Below are positions 60,601-64,000 of a stretch of 64,000 nt of DNA, piece by piece. Position numbers and translations under genes: made by a program. The stretch comes from Tragulus kanchil (Eukaryota > Chordata > Mammalia > Artiodactyla > Tragulidae), in the NCBI GenBank assembly GCA_022376925.1, contig JAIOJX010000005.1:158735501-158799500 (forward strand). The letters run 5' to 3'. Position 1 is the stretch's first letter. Every line of letters starts with the position of its first letter. The notes below the pieces were generated by a model, which was not told where the DNA came from, made no database searches, and saw nothing but the letters and a program-made list of their open reading frames with translations.

Positions 60601-61794
60601 CCCTCTCTCTTTTTTCTTGTATCTTTGGCCCTGACCCACTCTGAGGAACAGAGAACGCTCTAATCCCCTGGACACCCTGGGGAGATTGGGAGCCAGTTTC
60701 CCTAATCCTAAAAACAAAGAGAGCCTTGGGCTTTCAGGAAGGAGAAAGTGGATGCTCTCTCACCTATACAGGACACAGAGACCCTCTGCAATCATGACGT
60801 GGCCTTTTGCCCAATTCAGGAACTGCTTAGCCTCTGAAAGTTCGGGGAGAGGGGGGGAAACGCATACACACACACACACAGAAACACAATCTAAGTATAC
60901 ACTCAGGAATCTGTGGTACAGTTGGCCAAGAGCAAGAGAATGGGATACCCTTCAGCAAAATGATAAGGTTAGATCAGAGGAGTCGCTGGCGAGCCATGTT
61001 CTCAGAGCAAGAATTCTGGTTTCTGCTCTCCTCCCTCACTTGAGTTTGGTTTTCCAAAGGGGAAAAAAAACCTTTCTTCTTTTTAAGTCACTAAGCCAGC
61101 CCCTCCCTGAGGTTCCTTCCGGCCCTCAAGTTTCCTGATGTGCAGCGGATTCTTTTAGTGACTTATGGTCCAGTTGGCATAGATAAACTCTCAGAGCCAA
61201 GGGAAAAGAAGAGCAACCAAGCATATCGTCTCCAGCTCTTCTCAGGAAACTAAAAGTAAATTAAATAAAATGAAGAGTCTGATGAGGAGGAGAGAGTAGG
61301 AATGGAGAAAATGTTGCCATTTCACGTCCTGTGTTCTCTTATTCATGAAGTGACTGCTGATTTCCCTGCTGCTCATACCCATCTTGGTGTGAAATTTGAT
61401 TCTTACTGACTTTGAAATTTCTTTTCAAGAATAGAAATACTGTTTTTCCCGGGAATACTTGACCTTTGTGGGGAAAAAAATGCAAATAATGAGAAAGTAA
61501 AAGTGCTTCTTAGTAACCTCCCTCTCAGAGATATGCTTTGGTAACAGTTTAGCATATAGCTCCCCAGGCTTTTCCTTTATATATAAATGGTTTCTGCTCT
61601 CCTTCCTCATATAAATGTGATTATATAAATGGGGTCATTCAACACATAGTTTATTCTAGCTGATTATTTTAACTTAGAAGTACATCTTGAACATCTTCCA
61701 TATCTATGCATATAGCTTTGCAGTATTGTCTTGTACATAGCTAAATATATTAAGAGTTCTCCAGAGATATATATGGTCTCTATATGTGATATGA
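60601..61794. other. Unassigned upstream flank
   Basis: No gene seen. A short (CA)n microsatellite lies at 60866-60880. Confidence 0.5.
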
Positions 61795-61835
61795 TTTATA
61801 TATATATATGATACACATGTACATACATATATCTG
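61795..61835. repeat. TA-rich microsatellite
   Basis: A (TA)n run with CA and TG variants abuts the next SINE. Confidence 0.7.
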
Positions 61836-61836
61836 T

Positions 61837-62039
61837 GTGTGCTCAGTTGCTCAGTGTGTCTACTCTCTGGGTCCATGCACTGTAGCCTCACAGGCTTCTT
61901 TGTCCATGAATTTTCCAGGCAAGAATACTGGAGTGTGAAGCCATTCCCTTCTCAAGGGTATCTTCCCAACCCAGGGATTGTACCTAGGTTTCCTGCATGG
62001 CAGGCAGATTCTCTACTGTGTGAGCCACCAGAGATGCTT
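61837..62039 (-). mobile_element. Bov-tA SINE, reverse
   Basis: GCTCAGTTGCTCAGTGTGTC, CAAGAATACTGGAGTGTGAA and GCAGGCAGATTCTCTACTGT are reverse Bov-tA, inserted in TA-rich DNA. Confidence 0.9.
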
Positions 62040-62045
62040 ATATAA

Positions 62046-63056
62046 ATATATATAAATAGCCATATATGTGAGGCTTTATTATAAAAATAAAGTATAATCA
62101 TATGTATTCATTTCATTCATTCATTTGTATTTACCATATGTATAGAAAGAGATTTGTTATAAGGCGTTGCCTCAAGCAGTTACAGAGGCTGAGAAGTCCC
62201 AGGATCTGTATTTACAAGACTTGAGAATCTGGTGAGCAAAAGGCACAAGTTCCAGTCTGAGCCTGAAGACAGAAAATTAATGTCTCAGTTCAGACACCAT
62301 CATCAGGCGTAGAGTCCATTCTCTCCTCAAATTTTTGATCTTTTCAGGCCTTTAACAGGTGGGAGGTGACCTGCCCATGTTGGAGAGGGCCATTTGCCTT
62401 AGTCTACTGACTCAAATGTTAATTACATCCAGAAACACCCTCACAGACACACCCAGAATGTTTAACCAAGTTTCTGGGCACTCGGCAGCCAGGTCAGATT
62501 GACACATAACGTACTAGAATCATGGGCTCCAAAGTCAAGCTGCCTGAGTTGGAGTCAGCCTCCTACCACCTGCAGGAGTCTTTAGGGGAGTTACTTAGCC
62601 CGTCTGTGCCTCAGCTTCCTCATCTGTTACAGGAGGCATCTGTAATACGCAGTGCTTTTCATCTGCCTGGTTTCTCTTGGGTGGTCCTACTTTTCCTGTT
62701 CCCAGGCCTTCTCAGAGATACACACACTAACCAAGTTTTGTTAGGAAGCCCTAACCTTTGGCCCAAGAAATTCAGATTCACTCATGGAGAACCAAGGCCA
62801 TCCCTGGCCTGACTTGCTAGCTTTGCCTTCTGATAGCAAGTGACCTTGGGCCCATGTAAGCCCAGAGCTAACCGGGGCCCTCTCCACGTGGAACCAGGCC
62901 ACCAAAAACAAAAAAAACAAAATGTCTTGAAAGATAGCTAGGTCCAGCTTTCCAGTTTTATAAAAAATTTTCCAAGATTCCAAGGAATCTTCCTTCATAG
63001 CTCAATAAATGTCTTGGATAAATTTTTAGAAAAAGAATTGCAATACCACTTAACAT
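62046..63056. other. Unassigned upstream flank
   Basis: A stretch at 62522-62640 (CCAAAGTCAAGCTGCCTGAG, CCTCAGCTTCCTCATCTGTT) is MIR-like. The remainder is unrecognised. Confidence 0.5.
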
Positions 63057-63057
63057 T

Positions 63058-63267
63058 TGTTTGTTTTCAGTCATTCAGTCGTATCTGACACTTTGCAACC
63101 CTCTGGATTGTAGCCTGCCAGGCTCCTCTGTCCATGGGATTTCCCAGGCTAGAATACTGAAGTGGCTTGCCATGTCCTTCTCCAGTGGATTTTCCTGGAC
63201 CAGGGATCAAACCCTCATCTCCTGCATAGGTAGGTGGATTCTTTACAATGGAGCCACCAGGGAAGGC
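63058..63267 (-). mobile_element. Bov-tA SINE, reverse
   Basis: CAGTCATTCAGTCGTATCTG, CTCTGTCCATGGGATTTCCC and GGAGCCACCAGGGAAGGCC are reverse Bov-tA. Confidence 0.92.
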
Positions 63268-63535
63268 CAGTTTCCCTCCAGAAAGGCTGAAATAATTTAC
63301 ATTCCCTCCAACAGTCAGAGTATGAAGGCAGATTTCCCCACACCTCAGTAGATCTGGGATTTCATTACTCTATTTAATCATTCGCAAGGTCAAAGGTAAA
63401 AACTGGAAACCCAATGGATGTTTCAATTTGCACTTTTTGGTTATTAATGAGGACCAGAGTTTTTATTATAGATTACATTTTTATATCATGTAATGTGATA
63501 TAAGAATAGTTGAATTTGAATCTGGATTTACTTTT

Positions 63536-63858
63536 TTTTTTTTTAAGATTTATTTATTTATTTATTTGAGGAGGGTGGGGTGGGGAGGGAGGGGAGCAGG
63601 CGGGCCACTTCTACTGGTCTTTCATTTGTCCATTTTCATCCATCTTTGTTCTTCGGCCATGTGGGCCTCCCATCGCGGCGGCCCCTGTTGTCGCAGAGCA
63701 CCGGCTCTGGATGCGTGCGCTCCAGAGCTCCGGCTCGGTAATTGGACACATCGGTCCAGCCACTCCGCGGCACGTGGGATCTCCCAAGGCCAGAGATCGA
63801 ACCGGCGCCCTTTGCACTGCAAGGCGGTGTCCTTACCCACTGGACCACCAGGGAAGCC
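63536..63858 (-). mobile_element. Young CHR-1-like SINE, copy 6
   Basis: Reverse, full length, with a perfect 14-base target duplication CTGGATTTACTTTT (63522-63535 and 63859-63872). CpG-rich; the palindrome has become GCGTGCGC-like. Confidence 0.92.
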
Positions 63859-63921
63859 CTGGATTTACTTTTGTGTGCATTATCTGTTTATAGCCTTTAT
63901 CAATTTTTCTACAAGTTTTTC

Positions 63922-63936
63922 TGTGTGTGTGTGTGT
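63922..63936. repeat. (TG)n microsatellite
   Basis: About seven TG units. Confidence 0.8.
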
Positions 63937-63957
63937 CTTATTTAAGGCATTAATGTT

Positions 63958-64000
63958 GGGACTTCCTTAGTGGCGCAGTGGATGACAATCTGCCTGCCAT
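63958..64000 (+). mobile_element. Start of a CHR-type SINE, cut by the window edge
   Basis: GGGACTTCCTTAGTGGCGCA followed by ATCTGCCTGCCAT is the tRNA-like head of a CHR SINE. Confidence 0.75.

Noticed and set aside
8359..63858. tRNA-like sequences at SINE heads as tRNA genes.
   Set aside because: They are parts of SINEs without a complete cloverleaf or acceptor end.

Overview
The window is vertebrate nuclear DNA from a ruminant, most probably a pecoran. It is dense in ruminant tRNA-derived SINEs (Bov-tA and Bov-A types, CHR-1 and CHR-2 types), holds a short ruminant-type mariner MITE and ruminant L1 3' ends, and has old L2, L1M and MaLR-type relics. There are no operons, prokaryotic genes or CRISPR arrays. 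Nearly all open reading frames are chance frames inside repeats or GC-rich DNA.

The one protein-coding feature I can name is the first coding exon of ZFAND3, on the minus strand at 51641-51711. Its translation starts MGDAGSERSKAPSLPP and ends in a canonical GTAAGT donor. It sits in a CpG island (about 51300-52350) with a (GCC)12 tract in the presumed 5' UTR. Everything left of 51640 is therefore read as ZFAND3 intron 1, and everything right of about 52400 as upstream flank. A second GC-rich element near 52615-52705 carries an NRF1 palindrome and an ETS site and could be a divergent promoter.

Layout: 1-51640 is intron 1, made of unassigned AT-rich DNA with SINE, L1, L2, mariner and LTR insertions. 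51641-52400 is exon 1 and the CpG-island promoter. 52400-58650 is the promoter-proximal flank, distorted by three chained duplications. 58650-64000 is flank with L2, SINEs and simple repeats.

The dominant structural signal is 18 direct duplications of about 1.07-1.22 kb, almost all highly similar, butted together or separated by 0-42 bp. At several places two of them bracket a roughly 2 kb segment, so that a few hundred bases occur three times. The best explanation is gap-filling or contig joining with untrimmed anchors of about 1 kb, not biology. Removing one copy of each would shorten the window by about 20 kb, to about 44 kb of real sequence. Paired features below should be counted once.

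The most interesting biological signals are: a young, CpG-rich CHR-1-like SINE subfamily with perfect target-site duplications and an embedded NRF1-type palindrome; a pair of young retroposed insertions sharing an unfamiliar 3' end; and the ZFAND3 promoter architecture. I found no evidence of a new multi-gene system.
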